Of a stretch of 64,000 nucleotides of DNA, positions 63,249-64,000 are shown in pieces. The translations under genes and the position numbers were made by a program. The stretch is from Steinernema hermaphroditum (taxonomy: Eukaryota > Nematoda > Chromadorea > Rhabditida > Steinernematidae), in NCBI GenBank assembly GCA_030435675.1, contig CM059621.1, forward strand, positions 9,858,001-9,922,000, read 5' to 3'. The notes below the pieces were generated by a model. That model was not told the DNA's origin, made no database searches, and was given only the letters and a program-made list of their open reading frames with translations. Positions within the stretch are counted from its first letter, which is position 1. Each line of letters opens with the position of its first letter.

Positions 63249-64000
63249 TTACTCTTCGGGGAATACCGGGAACCAGTACGCTACCCTCCCTCCGATGACC
63301 AGAACGCGAGCGGCCAGCTCCAGGAGATCGAGGAACACCTCGCACAGGTCGTACTTCGACTTTTCGGGAAAGCGCTGGTCGCTAAACGCATCCATTAGGG
63401 CGAACCGCAGCTAGGAACAAACTGAGTTGCGGAGGGAAGCGTCCAGTGCTCTTTGCGCTCCTTGTGACCGACTTTGCGGCATTTCTCTCGCACGCCGTAT
63501 GGAGCTAAACGAAGTCATTCGCGTCCAGGGAGTAATAAGCCAAACTCACGATCTGCGATAAGGGCGTCGAAGATCCCGCTAGAGCAGTTCTGTAGGTGCC
63601 AGAGCCCGTGATGACTGGCATCGGCGATAAGAAGGGACTGGAACATCTGAGTCGTGTCGTACTGATCGAAGTTAGCTCTCAGTGACTCCTTCTCCGTTAG
63701 ATACTTCACTCCTTGTCGCGCCGACTTCCCCTTGGCCTTAGCGATCATGTAATTGATCTCGGTTCCGAAGACCGCACTTCCAAAATGTGCCGCTGGGAGG
63801 ACCAGACCGCCGGTGCCACAGAAGGGATCCAGGACCAAAGAGCCAACACCCGCTTTCACGATGTTGGACTGGATGAACGCCAACTCGGGGTCCATTGTGG
63901 TGTTGCCAATGTATACACGCTCCTGGAGGTTATAAACAGCCTTCAGAGAGCCTTGCCCTTCGCCGATCTAGATACAAGCATAGAGCTGTGCACATAAAGA
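63249..64000 (-). CDS. trmt11: tRNA (guanine(10)-N2)-methyltransferase TRMT11-like, 5' end outside window
   Basis: The catalytic subunit that methylates G10 of tRNAs together with TRMT112. Visible from the right edge: KAVYNLQERVYIGNTTMDPE, the SAM-binding loop LVLDPFCGTGGLVLPAAHFG, YDTTQMFQSLLIADASHHGL and, across a 46-nt intron, the catalytic DPPYGVRE motif (ALIAD + PPYGVREKCRK). A further exon reads FALMDAFSDQRFPEKSKYDL, VFLDLLELAARVLVIGGRVA and YWFPVFPEE, then a stop at 63249-63251. The usual C-terminal ~50 residues after the W-PV strand are missing. GAGTAAGT at that stop is also a good 5' splice site, but downstream space is taken by the convergent Cys-rich gene. Confidence 0.88.

Overview
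The window is nuclear DNA of a nematode. Most introns I could place are 38-50 nt with TTTCAG/TTTTAG acceptors. The protein set fits a nematode: a DAF-12/NHR-8-type nuclear receptor, an innexin, a secreted fatty-acid-binding protein, an MSP-domain protein, PPP4R2, and a MetRS with a C-terminal EMAP domain. Several starts sit just behind a 3' splice site with no visible upstream exon, as expected for spliced-leader trans-splicing. I cannot name the species.

Layout. 1-30.2 kb is almost entirely transposable elements (TEs) in nested layers. There is a CR1-like non-LTR remnant (345-1960) and a TTAA-flanked MITE inside a TA-flanked palindrome (2428-3415). A Ginger-type DNA transposon (3475-12284; 4-bp ACGG duplication, OTU protease and DD35E integrase) has its left terminal repeat split by a palindromic MITE, which is itself split by an apparently intact DIRS-type tyrosine-recombinase retrotransposon (3827-8894). 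Next come a PIF/Harbinger element with minisatellite arms (12794-15584), a FLYWCH/MULE element holding a DD37D mariner-like fragment (18672-20754), a broken transposase-like gene (22933-24631), a second Harbinger (25587-27485) and a 1.3-kb palindrome (28.2-29.6 kb).

31.1-38.7 kb holds a nuclear receptor and a USP20/33-type deubiquitinase. 38.8-42.6 kb is a second TE pile-up up to four layers deep. 42.7-64 kb is gene-dense: ESF1, MetRS, a COMM-domain protein, a rhodopsin-like GPCR, CutA, STAM, PPP4R2, an innexin, a lipid-binding protein, an MSP-domain protein, a PLP aminotransferase, a small Cys-rich secreted protein and TRMT11 (5' end outside the window). The pairs MetRS>ESF1 and aminotransferase>MSP protein are spaced like nematode operons. 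Most host genes are housekeeping (translation, ribosome biogenesis, ESCRT-0 sorting, phosphatase regulation, gap junctions) and do not form one pathway.

The most notable features are the TE structures. Exact target-site duplications can be read at many nested junctions: ACGG, TTA, TTAA, TA, TAA, three different 9-mers and a 10-mer. Elements of unrelated superfamilies carry tandem-repeat terminal arms. The Ginger-like element couples an integrase to an OTU cysteine protease.
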